From a virus, in IMG/VR virus record IMGVR_UViG_3300044816_000098, positions 1 to 64,000 of that record: a DNA stretch of 64,000 bases, one strand, 5' to 3'. Position 1 is the first letter of the stretch. Each line of letters opens with the position of its first letter. Shown piece by piece: positions 32,736 through 40,859 of the stretch. The position numbers were made by a program, and so were the translations under genes. The notes beneath the pieces are model-generated. The model did not search any database, had not been told where the DNA came from, and was given only the letters and a program-made list of their open reading frames with translations.

Positions 32736-32951
32736 ATGGCGATCACCCTGAACCCGCAGTCCGTCCGGCTCGCGAACGCTCTTCGCCCCCGGACAGCGGT
32801 CCAGACCATGGGAGCAGACCAGTTCACCGCCGAGGGCGAGTGCGAGGACTGCGGCTACGCGAACCCGATGGAGTTCGAGATGGTCGGCTTCGACGAGGCC
32901 CGTGCCGAATGCCCCGGCTGCGGGGTTGAGGTCACCAAGATCGTCGAGTAG
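32736..32951 (+). CDS. Small zinc-ribbon protein
   Basis: The 71-residue product has CEDCGYANP and CPGCGVEV separated by 23 residues, a classical C4 zinc ribbon occupying the C-terminal two-thirds. Such mini ribbons commonly bind nucleic acid or RNA polymerase, but no target is apparent. It is expressed from its own palindrome promoter and is followed by a GATTTAAAAACC element. Confidence 0.8.
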   Translation: MAITLNPQSVRLANALRPRTAVQTMGADQFTAEGECEDCGYANPMEFEMVGFDEARAECPGCGVEVTKIVE

Positions 32952-32995
32952 GTGCGGTTCACGATTTAAAAACCCACTAGGCCCTGGAGGCCCAC

Positions 32996-33628
32996 ATGAC
33001 CGACACCAACATGCTCAAGTACTTCACCGCCCTCGCCGAGGCCATCCGGGACGGTGGGGATGTGTCCCAGGCCGCCGACATGCTGGAGCGGGAGTTCGGC
33101 GACAAGCTCACCTACGACACCGACGATCTCCGCGAGTTCATCGCCAACAACGAGTATGAGGACCGCGAGATCCTCGCCGAGGGCATCGCCGACATCATGG
33201 CCGGTCAGGAGGGGTTCGGGGCGGAGATCTTCAAGAACTACGCCACCGGCGTCTACCCGCACCCGTACAGCCCCCGCCGGTCCTGGATCATGCTGGCCGA
33301 CGCCATCGGCAAGTACCTGGACCACAATGAGGACGCGGCCCGCTGGCTCAACCAGGTCGTCGACCTGCTTCCGATCGACGACTCGACCCGGCTCCTGCTG
33401 ATCGAGGGGTTCGGCACCCTGCGGAGCAACAAGACGGACAGCCGCACGAACATCGCCCGCATCTTCGCTCTCATCCTGAGCGGCCAGGAGAAGTTCGACA
33501 CCGGCCGCTTCATCTTCCACGCCACTTCGAACGACACGGACAACAAGTGGAAGTACAACGAGCTGTTCCCCGAGGCCGCGATGAAGACCACGATCGAGGG
33601 CGGCGGAGAGACCGTCATCGTCCTGTAG
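32996..33628 (+). CDS. Hypothetical protein (210 aa)
   Basis: ATG 32996 follows CCTGGAGGCCCAC. The product is acidic and helical in its first two-thirds (LAEAIRDGGDVSQAADMLEREFGDKL, SWIMLADAIGKYL), with a beta-like end (RFIFHATSNDTDNKW...GGGETVIVL). It has no cysteines or membrane segments. It is followed by a strong terminator. No family was recognised. Confidence 0.82.
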   Translation: MTDTNMLKYFTALAEAIRDGGDVSQAADMLEREFGDKLTYDTDDLREFIANNEYEDREILAEGIADIMAGQEGFGAEIFKNYATGVYPHPYSPRRSWIMLADAIGKYLDHNEDAARWLNQVVDLLPIDDSTRLLLIEGFGTLRSNKTDSRTNIARIFALILSGQEKFDTGRFIFHATSNDTDNKWKYNELFPEAAMKTTIEGGGETVIVL

Positions 33629-33645
33629 TACCCGGCACCAACAGT

Positions 33646-33671
33646 GGGCCCCGCTTCGGCGGGGCCCTTCT
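33646..33671 (+). terminator. Rho-independent terminator with TTCG loop
   Basis: GGGCCCCGC (33646-33654) and GCGGGGCCC (33659-33667) form a perfect 9-bp stem capped by TTCG, followed by TTCTGT. Confidence 0.85.
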
Positions 33672-33707
33672 GTATGCAACGACCGAATCAAGCGGCACAC
33701 TGGGGAG

Positions 33708-33902
33708 ATGAAGATCCAGCCTGCCGTGTATCCGCAGCGCTCGTGCCGGGATCACGTCTGGGGTGTCCATCAGGCATATGCCTGCGAGATCCCCGAGATG
33801 CACAACGGTCCGTGTGTGTCCCTTTCGGTCCGGGCATCTATCCAGCGACGAGAGTCGTGGGAGGCTCAGCAGGACGCCCAGCGAGAGGAGCAGACCTCAT
33901 GA
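33708..33902 (+). CDS. Small hypothetical protein
   Basis: ATG 33708 follows ACTGGGGAG. The 64-residue product has three Cys and two His in its first half (SCRDHVWGVHQAYACEIPEMHNGPC), reminiscent of small actinophage Cys/His-rich proteins, and a basic/acidic helical tail (SIQRRESWEAQQDAQREEQTS). It overlaps the next start by 4 nt. Confidence 0.68.
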   Translation: MKIQPAVYPQRSCRDHVWGVHQAYACEIPEMHNGPCVSLSVRASIQRRESWEAQQDAQREEQTS

Positions 33903-34270
33903 CGACCACCGATCATCAGATCCCGGCCCAGGTAACTTCCGGTCAGACCGTGGACACCACCGAGGACGGCCTTCCGGCCATCGCCCCGTCCTTCATGCAG
34001 CACGGCGCCCCGATCTCGGATCCCGGTGAGGCCCTGCGCAACCCGTACGCGGCCGACCTGAACCGGCTGAACTCGTTCCTGATGGAGCGGTACCCCGAGC
34101 AGATGAACCGGACCAACCGTCCGGTCCAGGAGACTCCCGTGGATACCGCCATCCGGCTCCTGAGCGGCCTCTCCGCCACCGGCGTCTTCGCCAGGTGCTC
34201 CGAGTCCTACTGCAACCTGCCGGAGGCGCACGACGGCGACCACGGCTTCGTGCAGTACGCCCCTCGGTAG
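33899..34270 (+). CDS. Hypothetical protein (123 aa)
   Basis: ATG 33899 overlaps the previous TGA. The N-terminal third is Thr-rich and probably disordered; the C-terminus contains RCSESYCNLPEAHDGDHGFV, a C-x(5)-C-x(5)-H-x(3)-H pattern similar to the CxxxH motif in the preceding gene, so a small zinc knuckle is likely. No family was recognised. Confidence 0.75.
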   Translation: MTTTDHQIPAQVTSGQTVDTTEDGLPAIAPSFMQHGAPISDPGEALRNPYAADLNRLNSFLMERYPEQMNRTNRPVQETPVDTAIRLLSGLSATGVFARCSESYCNLPEAHDGDHGFVQYAPR

Positions 34271-34283
34271 ACCCGATCCGGCA

Positions 34284-34305
34284 GGCCCCTCCTCCGGGAG
34301 GGGCC
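34284..34305 (+). terminator. GC hairpin, weak terminator
   Basis: GGCCCCTCC (34284-34292) pairs with GGAGGGGCC (34297-34305) around a TCCG loop. No clear U-tract follows. Confidence 0.5.
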
Positions 34306-34336
34306 GCAGTCGTTTCAAGTGGTTCCGTGTCGGGGG

Positions 34337-34365
34337 TTGTACTACAAGGATTCCAGTAGTAGAGT
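34337..34365 (+). promoter_or_regulatory. Palindrome promoter: TTGTAC-N17-TAGAGT
   Basis: The spacer pairs a left CTACAAGGAT half-site with a right TCCAGTAG half-site. It precedes the gene at 34404. Confidence 0.85.
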
Positions 34366-34403
34366 CAGAGACGTCAAGCCAGACCGACTCCCTGGAGGAC
34401 ACC

Positions 34404-34751
34404 ATGACCTACAACATCCCGACCCACCTGCGGGGATCCGTCCGAACTGCCCTCAGTCACTTCACCGTCATCGACGAGGACCAGCGCTTCGAGGGCCTGA
34501 ACCTCGGGATGCTGGCGGAGGGCTGGTGGAACATCTCGTCCTCGGTCATCGGCTGGGCGAACGAGCTGGACGACCGGCAGGTCCGGGAGCTTCTCGCCGT
34601 GCTGTCCCCGATCGCCGAGTACGCCGCCGAGAACAACTACGGCGCGGAGTCGGACGAGCTGAGCTTCCCTGAGGACGTGAAGCTCGCCAACCAGTCCGAG
34701 GAGATCATCGCGTGGTTCACCGACGTCGCCCTGACATCGGCCCTGCGTTGA
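34404..34751 (+). CDS. Hypothetical protein (115 aa)
   Basis: ATG 34404 follows GACTCCCTGGAGGACACC. The product is helical and acidic, with an aromatic WWNISSSVIGW patch near the centre and an ELDDRQVRELLAVLSPIAEYAAE helix. It has no cysteine or membrane segment. Its stop overlaps the TTG of a micro-gene. Function is unknown. Confidence 0.8.
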   Translation: MTYNIPTHLRGSVRTALSHFTVIDEDQRFEGLNLGMLAEGWWNISSSVIGWANELDDRQVRELLAVLSPIAEYAAENNYGAESDELSFPEDVKLANQSEEIIAWFTDVALTSALR

Positions 34752-34867
34752 GGGGCAGGCGCCGCAAGGCGGGTCGCGGTGGTTCCGGAGAGAGTTGGGC
34801 CGGAGCGATCGGAGATCTCATCGGCGACATCATGGGGGCCATCGTCGAAGCCATCTTCCGTTGGTAG
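34748..34867 (+). CDS. 39-residue basic-amphipathic micro-protein
   Basis: TTG 34748 overlaps the upstream TGA (TTGA) and the frame closes at TAG 34865, directly before the next promoter. The product has a strongly basic Gly-rich start (RGRRRKAGRGG) and a hydrophobic, glycine-spaced helix (AGAIGDLIGDIMGAIVEAIF) with Asp and Glu on one face, ending RW. This resembles membrane-active or holin-like micropeptides. Translation is inferred from the overlap and from codon use. Confidence 0.55.
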   Translation: MRGRRRKAGRGGSGESWAGAIGDLIGDIMGAIVEAIFRW

Positions 34868-34896
34868 TTGTACTCCTGCAATTCCCGTAGTAGGGT
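34868..34896 (+). promoter_or_regulatory. Palindrome promoter: TTGTAC-N17-TAGGGT
   Basis: The -35 begins one base after the micro-gene stop. Half-sites are CTCCTGCAAT and TCCCGTAG. The leader contains CATCACCGACTCCCCGGAG before ATG 34938. Confidence 0.85.
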
Positions 34897-34937
34897 CATC
34901 AGTACACCAGCGCATCACCGACTCCCCGGAGACTCAC

Positions 34938-35666
34938 ATGAAGACCAGTGAAATCGCCAGCGGTCTCGTCTACGCCCACAAGAAGACTCGGGTGTGGGGC
35001 CAGGCCGAGGCGGCCCTCGTACTGGACACCAAGCTCTGGACCAGGGGCGAGGTGTGGCGGTCGGACGCGGACAAGGGCAGCCGCCGGGTCTACGAGATCG
35101 GCCTCGCGTCGGAGGGTTCTCGGGCCCGTGCGTCCACCTACGGCCACGGCGAGGTGGGGATTCCGGTCCTGATCACCTCGGAGTTCTACTTCCAGCGGAC
35201 GGGCGACGACAAGATCCAGGAGACCGCCGAGGCCCTGCTGACGCAGGCCGCGATCCAGATGGACGTGGAGAATCTCCACGGTCGCTACGAGAAGGGCCAG
35301 TATCCGGACTCCGAGGCGAAGGTGACCGCCACCACGGCGGACGGAAGCAAGGTCACCGTGGTCGTCCGACTGGCCCTGGTGGCGCCCCAGACGATCCTGG
35401 CGCTCTGGAACGAGTACCTCCAGGCGGCGATCGACGAGAAGCAGCGCCGGATGGCGTACGAGGCCAGGCAGCGCGGCGAGGCCAATCGGGCCCGTGACGA
35501 GACCCTGGACGTCGCCAACCGGCTGAACGCCCTGCTGGGGGAGAACCCCGACCGCCACGAGACCGGTCACCGCAGCGACCTCAAGCGCAAGAACGACGGG
35601 GACTTCCAGATCAAGCCGGAGGCACTCCTCGCCCTCATCGAGCTGGCCGAAGCCGGTCGGCAGTGA
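34938..35666 (+). CDS. Hypothetical protein with C-terminal coiled coil
   Basis: ATG 34938 is chosen from the leader; in-frame codons further up lie in the promoter. The 242-residue product has a beta-rich N-terminal half (VYAHKKTRVWGQAEAALVLDTKLW), a central beta pair (EAKVTATTADGSKVTVVVRLAL) and a charged helical segment from about residue 160 (EYLQAAIDEKQRRMAYEARQ). It overlaps the next gene by 4 nt. No family was recognised. Confidence 0.82.
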   Translation: MKTSEIASGLVYAHKKTRVWGQAEAALVLDTKLWTRGEVWRSDADKGSRRVYEIGLASEGSRARASTYGHGEVGIPVLITSEFYFQRTGDDKIQETAEALLTQAAIQMDVENLHGRYEKGQYPDSEAKVTATTADGSKVTVVVRLALVAPQTILALWNEYLQAAIDEKQRRMAYEARQRGEANRARDETLDVANRLNALLGENPDRHETGHRSDLKRKNDGDFQIKPEALLALIELAEAGRQ

Positions 35667-36283
35667 TCTTCCTTCCGGGTGAATACGTAGAGGTCGGGCA
35701 CGCCAAGCTGAACACCGGGGACGTCATCCTCTACGGCCGCGAGCCCCACCTGATCGTGCGCAAGGACCACCTCGGTGCCGGGCCCAAGCTGCGGATGCAG
35801 AACCTGTCCAGCCGCAAGGTCCTGGAGATCTTCCCCAAGTCGTACACGCGCCTCAAGCGCCTGCGCGCCCCCAGGAAGCACCAGGACGGCAAGGTCTGGA
35901 CGATGGCCTGCGGAGACGTGGTGCTGTACCCCGCCACGAGGAGCGCCCCGCCGGAGGTGGCGATCCGTCACATCCACGGCTGGTACTCCTCCGGGGGTTC
36001 GCCGGTGGTCCGGGCCGACGTCCACATCTTCAAGGCGCTGACCTCGAATACCGCCCTGGCGGTAAGGAATTCGCATCTGTTGAACGCTGTACCTATCCGC
36101 CGCCCGCACCGCATCGGTACGGTGGCGGCCGTCCGGAGCCTGAAAGTGCGGGAACCGACGGCCTGGGTCTGCGTGGGGCGGAACCTGTGGCGCTCGACCA
36201 GTGGGGTCGAAGCGTCGGACCTGATGATCGAGTTCGAATTGCAGCGCGGGATGTACGCGCTGCTCTACGAACCGGACGCGTAG
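35663..36283 (+). CDS. Hypothetical beta-rich protein (206 aa)
   Basis: GTG 35663 overlaps the previous TGA. The product contains repeated short beta segments with KLRMQNLSSRKVLEIFP and a basic RLKRLRAPRKHQ linker, then MACGDVVLYPATRS. Two segments look alike (GDVILYGREPHLIVRKD near residue 19 and GDVVLYPATRSAPPEVA near 85), suggesting an internal duplication of a small barrel-like unit. Function is unknown. Confidence 0.78.
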   Translation: MIFLPGEYVEVGHAKLNTGDVILYGREPHLIVRKDHLGAGPKLRMQNLSSRKVLEIFPKSYTRLKRLRAPRKHQDGKVWTMACGDVVLYPATRSAPPEVAIRHIHGWYSSGGSPVVRADVHIFKALTSNTALAVRNSHLLNAVPIRRPHRIGTVAAVRSLKVREPTAWVCVGRNLWRSTSGVEASDLMIEFELQRGMYALLYEPDA

Positions 36284-36294
36284 GAGGAGACCAG

Positions 36295-36753
36295 ATGATA
36301 GCCACCCCGATATACGACCAGATGCTCGCCGAGCGCGGGGGACGGCCGCCGGGCGGTCTGGCCGAGGAGGACTTCACCGCGCTGCTGTTGCCGCCGCCGG
36401 TCGAACTGCCGGTGGCGGACCCCGAGGACGAGACGGCCCTGATCACCGAGGCGTCGAGCCTCCTGCCCGCCGAGGTCGAGCGGGTGGTCCTGGTGAAGGC
36501 CCCCAAGGCGCCGGTGGACGATAACGCCGCGCCGGACGAATGCCTGGACTCGGAACTGTGCACCAAGGCGGACCCCTGCCCCGTCTGCGGCCCGGAGGAG
36601 TACGACCCGGACCCGGAGGAGACCCAGGAGATGAAAACCCCGGAGAACCCCCCTCAGGCCCCGCCGAAGGTGTCCGAGAAGAAGGTCTCCTCCCCGGCCG
36701 CCGGTCGTGTCCGCACCAGGACCCGCACCGGCGTCGTGAACGGCAAGAAGTAA
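36295..36753 (+). CDS. Low-complexity acidic protein with basic tail
   Basis: ATG 36295 follows GTAGGAGGAGACCAG. The 152-residue product is mainly disordered: acidic and Pro-rich (DPEDETALITEAS, EEYDPDPEETQEM), one CxxC pair (DPCPVCGPEE) with upstream Cys residues, and a C-terminal basic tail (AGRVRTRTRTGVVNGKK). An acidic linker with a basic tail could bind nucleic acid or host factors. No family was recognised. Confidence 0.72.
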   Translation: MIATPIYDQMLAERGGRPPGGLAEEDFTALLLPPPVELPVADPEDETALITEASSLLPAEVERVVLVKAPKAPVDDNAAPDECLDSELCTKADPCPVCGPEEYDPDPEETQEMKTPENPPQAPPKVSEKKVSSPAAGRVRTRTRTGVVNGKK

Positions 36754-36794
36754 CCCACCCGATCGTCTGAGCTTCACTCCCCGAGGAGCGCACC

Positions 36795-36926
36795 ATGATC
36801 ATGAACCTGATCGAGGCGATTATCGGCATAGGTGCCGTCGTGATGATCGCGAAGAACCCGGGCACCCGGCGCGGAGTCCAGGTCTTCTTCAAGCCGGACG
36901 GGCGGCACCGCCTTCCGCAGGACTGA
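36795..36926 (+). CDS. 43-residue membrane micro-protein
   Basis: ATG 36795 follows CCCGAGGAGCGCACC. The product starts MIMNLIEAIIGIGAVVMIAKN, a single hydrophobic helix, followed by basic TRRGVQVFFKPDGRHRLPQD, predicting an N-out, C-in anchor. Codon use matches the flanking genes. Function is unknown. Confidence 0.65.
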   Translation: MIMNLIEAIIGIGAVVMIAKNPGTRRGVQVFFKPDGRHRLPQD

Positions 36927-36991
36927 CGTTCTGTAGGACGCCGCTGCTACGATCCGCATCCCCTTCCCGCCAGAGACACAAGGAGGCCCTG

Positions 36992-37807
36992 ATGGGCCGT
37001 GAAATTCACCGCGTACCACTCGACTTCGACTGGGAGATCGACAAGACCTGGAAGGGCTACCTCCCGCCCAAGGAACTGGAGGAAACGGTCTGTCCCGACT
37101 GCCATGGCCAGGGGGATACCTCGGCCCGTGCGTGGGTGCAGGGGATCGTCTACCTGCTGGGGATGCTCGCCCGGGATCTCGGTGACCAGAAGTACGGCCG
37201 ACGGATCCACCCCTACCTCAGCGAACTGCCCCGGTCTCCCGATGACGGCGGAGAACTCGACCATGAGACGAGGAAGTGGATCCGGCTCCCGCAGATCCGC
37301 CGTGTGAGCGAGGACATCGTTCCTCTGCTGGCCGGTCTCACCGGTCAGCCTGCGGAAGAGCTGACCAACCGCATGATGTCGGACCCGAGCTACCCGATCA
37401 ACGACGTCCTGATCAAGGCGGCTGGGCTGGATCCCAAGACCTGGGGCTGGTGCATCACCTGCAAGGCGCACGGCTCTCTGGAGAAGTACGAGGGCCAGCG
37501 GGCCGAGGCCGAGGCGTGGGAGCGCACCGACCCGCCGAAGGGCGAGGGGTGGCAGCTCTGGCAGACCGTGAGCGAAGGATCCCCGATCTCCCCGGTGTTC
37601 GCCACTGCCGAGGAACTGGCCCGGTGGATGACCACCCCGGCGTACCACTGGGGTGCCTCCCGTGGGGAGGAGATTTCCTATGAAGGCGCGCTGGCCTTCG
37701 TCAACGTGGGCTGGGCTCCCTCGGGGATGGTCACCCGCGAGCATGGCGTGGAGACCGGAGAGCAGTTCATCGGCCGTACCGAGCTGGAGAAGGGCGAGGA
37801 CGCATGA
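36992..37807 (+). CDS. Conserved phage protein with two zinc-knuckle motifs
   Basis: ATG 36992 follows ACAAGGAGGCCCTG. The 271-residue product begins MGREIHRVPLDFDWEIDKTWKGYLPP, an N-terminal block of a type common in phage proteins, then CPDCHGQGDTSARA (residues about 34-47), a DnaJ-type CxxCxGxG zinc knuckle that probably pairs with WCITCKAHGSLE near 163. The C-terminal part (TTPAYHWGASRGEEISYEGALAFVNVGWAPS) is conserved-looking. Function is unknown. Confidence 0.85.
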   Translation: MGREIHRVPLDFDWEIDKTWKGYLPPKELEETVCPDCHGQGDTSARAWVQGIVYLLGMLARDLGDQKYGRRIHPYLSELPRSPDDGGELDHETRKWIRLPQIRRVSEDIVPLLAGLTGQPAEELTNRMMSDPSYPINDVLIKAAGLDPKTWGWCITCKAHGSLEKYEGQRAEAEAWERTDPPKGEGWQLWQTVSEGSPISPVFATAEELARWMTTPAYHWGASRGEEISYEGALAFVNVGWAPSGMVTREHGVETGEQFIGRTELEKGEDA

Positions 37808-38724
37808 GTTACGTCGCATTCCACTTTGCCGAGGGTGAAGTACTGCACCTGCGCGGCATGGAGCGGGGCTATCTGGGGCACCTGGCCGACTCGACAGCTG
37901 TCGGGGCGATCGGGCTGACCGCAGGCACGTTCGGCGGTGTCGGACGGGTCCTGGAGCAGATCTATCCGTTCCTGGACAAGGACTTCCATCAGGGCTGGCC
38001 GCCCTCGGACAAGAGCCTTCAGCAGAGGTTCGCCGACAACTTGCAGAACAGCTTCTTCGACCGGCCCCTCTTCTCCTGGAAGGGCAAGGCCATCGCGACG
38101 TGGCCGCTCATGCTGAACACGGCGCTGGCCGTGGGCTCTTCTCCCATCCGGATGGCCGCCAAGATCCACGCGACGTGTGAGATCCACGGCCGGATCGAGG
38201 GGCCGGACCGGGCCTGGGTGGCCGACGTCATCGAAGAAGGGCTGAGGTCCTGTCTCTACCGGCCGGGGTTCTTCACCACGAAGAACCCGATGGCGGAACT
38301 GATCATCGGTTCGAAGCAGGAAGGCACCCTGACCGAGGAGGACAAGGAGCAGGTCTTCGTCTCCATGGGCTGGACAGAGATCGTCGAGCAGCTCCGGAAG
38401 TCGGACCAGGGTGCGGTGGTGATGTCCTACTCCGTCACCGACGGCTTCCCAGATCCTCCGAAGGAATGGATGCCGACCGGTACCCCGCCGGAGGACTGGG
38501 ACCAGGTGTACGACTGGCGGTGGGAGGAGTGGGGCGACCTCTCGTACGAGGAGCAGTTCCGGCTGGCCCTGGACGAGATCAAGGCCACCTCGGGGAACGC
38601 GTCCATCTCCAAGTGGACCGAGCTGAACCTCTTCCAGCACGAGCTGAACCTCTTCGACCTGATCCGGGGAGACATCCCGAAGATCGAGAAGTGCCTGAAG
38701 ATCACCCCTGAGGTCGCGGAGTGA
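37804..38724 (+). CDS. Hypothetical protein (306 aa)
   Basis: ATG 37804 overlaps the previous TGA. It starts MSYVAFHFAEGEVLHLRGMERGYLG and has a Gly-rich early segment (VGAIGLTAGTFGGVG), a central LATCEIHGRIEGPDRAWVADVIEEGL-like region and an acidic C-terminus. It appears to form a conserved block with its neighbours. No catalytic motif was recognised. Confidence 0.8.
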   Translation: MSYVAFHFAEGEVLHLRGMERGYLGHLADSTAVGAIGLTAGTFGGVGRVLEQIYPFLDKDFHQGWPPSDKSLQQRFADNLQNSFFDRPLFSWKGKAIATWPLMLNTALAVGSSPIRMAAKIHATCEIHGRIEGPDRAWVADVIEEGLRSCLYRPGFFTTKNPMAELIIGSKQEGTLTEEDKEQVFVSMGWTEIVEQLRKSDQGAVVMSYSVTDGFPDPPKEWMPTGTPPEDWDQVYDWRWEEWGDLSYEEQFRLALDEIKATSGNASISKWTELNLFQHELNLFDLIRGDIPKIEKCLKITPEVAE

Positions 38725-38999
38725 GCGCCCCGGTGCAGGAGATCCAGCAGTTCATCCTGGATCGGCTTGAGGAGAACGTCGAGGGGATCCCCGGGTGGCA
38801 GATCATCCTGGATCGCCGCCTGACGAAGTTGCACGGGATCGAGGCTGGGCTGTGCACCGAGTGCGCCCAGCCTGCGGTGGAGGGGTGCTCCTGCGGCCAG
38901 TCGGTGGAGCCCTCGTTGCGCCCCTGCAACACCCTGTGCTTCATGGCGCTCCGCTGGGCCGAGCACGCGAAATTCAACCCGAAGTGGAACATCCTGTGA
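38721..38999 (+). CDS. Small Cys-rich protein, DUF6221-like
   Basis: ATG/GTG overlap at 38721 couples it to the previous gene. The 92-residue product has a helical first half and CTECAQPAVEGCSCGQ...SLRPCNTLCFMALRWAEH, a Cys-rich helix resembling short actinophage proteins of the DUF6221 kind. A structural zinc site is likely. Function is unknown. Confidence 0.75.
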   Translation: MSAPVQEIQQFILDRLEENVEGIPGWQIILDRRLTKLHGIEAGLCTECAQPAVEGCSCGQSVEPSLRPCNTLCFMALRWAEHAKFNPKWNIL

Positions 39000-39400
39000 C
39001 AGAGCTTGACGATCTGGACGAGACCCCGGAGTTCGATCCGGGGAACCTCGCCATCAACATCACCCGGTACACCATCCCGTACTGGGTGACGCACTGCGAA
39101 GAGCGGGCCTTCACGCTGGAGAGCCGGGGGCACATCGGGGAAGACCGCTGGGCCCTTCTGGACGCGCCCCACTGCTTCAACAAGCGGACGGGGGAGTTCG
39201 AGTACGAACTCCGTCCCTCCTCTCGGGACGACGATTTTCTCCGTGACTGCCGGATGACGCTGGAAGAGGCCATCCCTCACGTCAAGGAGCAGGTTGCCCT
39301 CAAGCGTGTGGCCGTGCGGGAGCAGATGACCCGCATCCTCCAGCGCAATGCCGAGCGGGAGGCCGCCAAGGCCAAGACGAAGGAGGGGCCCAGTGGTTGA
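38996..39400 (+). CDS. Hypothetical protein (134 aa)
   Basis: GTG 38996 overlaps the previous TGA (GTGA). The N-terminus is acidic (MTELDDLDETPEFD), the centre has YTIPYWVTHCEERAFTL and a long charged C-terminal helix follows (EQMTRILQRNAEREAAKAK). It overlaps the nucleotidyltransferase start by 8 nt. No family was recognised. Confidence 0.75.
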   Translation: MTELDDLDETPEFDPGNLAINITRYTIPYWVTHCEERAFTLESRGHIGEDRWALLDAPHCFNKRTGEFEYELRPSSRDDDFLRDCRMTLEEAIPHVKEQVALKRVAVREQMTRILQRNAEREAAKAKTKEGPSG

Positions 39401-40097
39401 GGACGACAACGAGATCTCCCGTCACATCCTGCTCTCCGGCGTGGTCGGCTCGACCGCGTACGGACTGGACCACCAGGGGTCGGACATCGACCGGATGGGC
39501 GTTTTCGCCTACCCGACGCAGAACGTGCTGGGGCTGCACGTCCCCAAGGACTCGATCGTCTCCACCAAGCCGGATATCACCCTCCACGAGGTCCGCAAGT
39601 TCTTGGGCCTCGCCCTGAACGGCAACCCGTCGATCATGGAGATGATGTGGCTGGAACAGTACGAGGTGGTCTCCGCCTGGGGTGCGGACCTGATCGAGAT
39701 CCGGCAGGCGTTTCTCACGGCGAGGTCCGTCCGGGACTCCTACTTCGGGTACGCCATGAGCCAGTTCAAGAGGCTCTCGACCCGGGGCAACGGCACCTTC
39801 TCCTCTGACCTCGGCAAGCGGACCGAGAAGCACGCGCGGCACCTCATGCGCCTGGTGGAGCAGGGGTTCTCCCTCTACACCACCGGCGAACTGTCGATCA
39901 AGGTCGACAACCCGGAGCAGTACCACGCCTTCGGCAAGACCGTGGCGGCCGGGAACCTGAACGCGGCTCAGACGTACCTGATGAAAGCGGAGGATCGCTT
40001 CAACCAGGCGACCACTGTGCTTCCTGACCGGCCGAACGAGCGCCGGGTGGAGAAGTGGCTGCTGGGTGTCCGGAAGGACTTCTTCTTCGAGGAGTGA
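39393..40097 (+). CDS. Predicted nucleotidyltransferase (Pol-beta superfamily)
   Basis: GTG 39393 overlaps the upstream stop. The 234-residue protein has LLSGVVGSTAYGLDHQGSDIDRMGVFAYP at residues 13-41: the GS helix followed by DxD, the hallmark of the predicted nucleotidyltransferase family related to RlaP/YcgL found in many phages. The KPDITLHEVRKFLGLALNGNPSIMEMMW block and a C-terminal helical region complete the fold. Members may transfer nucleotides to RNA or protein; substrate unknown. Confidence 0.88.
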   Translation: MVEDDNEISRHILLSGVVGSTAYGLDHQGSDIDRMGVFAYPTQNVLGLHVPKDSIVSTKPDITLHEVRKFLGLALNGNPSIMEMMWLEQYEVVSAWGADLIEIRQAFLTARSVRDSYFGYAMSQFKRLSTRGNGTFSSDLGKRTEKHARHLMRLVEQGFSLYTTGELSIKVDNPEQYHAFGKTVAAGNLNAAQTYLMKAEDRFNQATTVLPDRPNERRVEKWLLGVRKDFFFEE

Positions 40098-40099
40098 TC

Positions 40100-40312
40100 A
40101 TGGCCCGCATTACCGCCGACTCGGTGATAGACGAGCAGCTCGATCGGATCTACGAAGAGATCATCTTCGTGATCGGCCTGCATTCCCCGGATGGGGAAGG
40201 GAGCTGCCGGACGTGTCTCGAAACGTCTCCCTGCTGGACGCTGGACGCCGTGGAGAGGGCGAAGGCGCAGTTCGTCCGTCAGGTGTTTGAGGAGGGCTCA
40301 TGTCGGATCTGA
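40100..40312 (+). CDS. Small hypothetical protein
   Basis: ATG 40100 follows GAGGAGTGATC. The 70-residue product is helical with CRTCLETSPC in the middle, probably one metal site. It overlaps the next gene by 13 nt, an unusual but plausible coupling. Function is unknown. Confidence 0.65.
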   Translation: MARITADSVIDEQLDRIYEEIIFVIGLHSPDGEGSCRTCLETSPCWTLDAVERAKAQFVRQVFEEGSCRI

Positions 40313-40629
40313 CGAACCTGGAGCGGCGCGTCCTGGGGGCGATGAAGAGGGATCCGGACTCCGATCAACTGCCCATCTCCTTCCTGGCCCGGCTGGCCAG
40401 GAGAGCTGTCCGGGAGATGTGCACGGGGGAGGCGGTCAATCGGCGGAAGAAGATCCCGTTGATCCCCCTCCCTCCTCCCCCGGGGAACGCGAAGAGGCTG
40501 AGGGCGCTGGCCCGCCAGATCGAGGACTCGTTCGACACGATGCCCGAGGGGTGGCGGCGCTGGAGCGAATTGACCGACGAGGAACGTGCCGAACTGCGGC
40601 AGAAGAGCAAGAGGGGGAAGAAGTCATGA
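40300..40629 (+). CDS. Basic hypothetical protein (109 aa)
   Basis: ATG 40300 follows GAGGAGGGCTC inside the preceding gene. The product is strongly basic, with RRVLGAMKRDP, NRRKKIPLIPLPPPP and a C-terminal RQKSKRGKKS tail; a WSELTDEERAELRQ helix precedes the tail. It likely binds nucleic acid, but no family was recognised. Confidence 0.7.
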   Translation: MSDLTNLERRVLGAMKRDPDSDQLPISFLARLARRAVREMCTGEAVNRRKKIPLIPLPPPPGNAKRLRALARQIEDSFDTMPEGWRRWSELTDEERAELRQKSKRGKKS

Positions 40630-40859
40630 GCGACGACGGCGGTGCGCTCGGTGCATGGCGGCTCAAGGAGCTGGCCGGGCCTGAGGCGTGGCAGCAGATC
40701 ATTCTGGAGAGCCTGCCCGGCCTGACCCTGACTCTGGAGGGTCAGCAGAGGGTGACCTGTGCTGCGGCCCATCTGGATCCGGAGTACCACCCGGAAGGGC
40801 ACCTGGAGGACTACTCCCTCGAACTCAAGATCACGAGAGCCCAGGTGACCGACGGATGA
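40626..40859 (+). CDS. Small hypothetical protein (77 aa)
   Basis: ATG 40626 overlaps the previous TGA. The product contains GAWRLKELAGPEAWQQIILESLPGL and a His/Glu-rich middle (HLDPEYHPEGHLEDYSLE). No cysteine cluster or membrane segment is present. It overlaps the next start by 4 nt. Confidence 0.68.
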   Translation: MSDDGGALGAWRLKELAGPEAWQQIILESLPGLTLTLEGQQRVTCAAAHLDPEYHPEGHLEDYSLELKITRAQVTDG

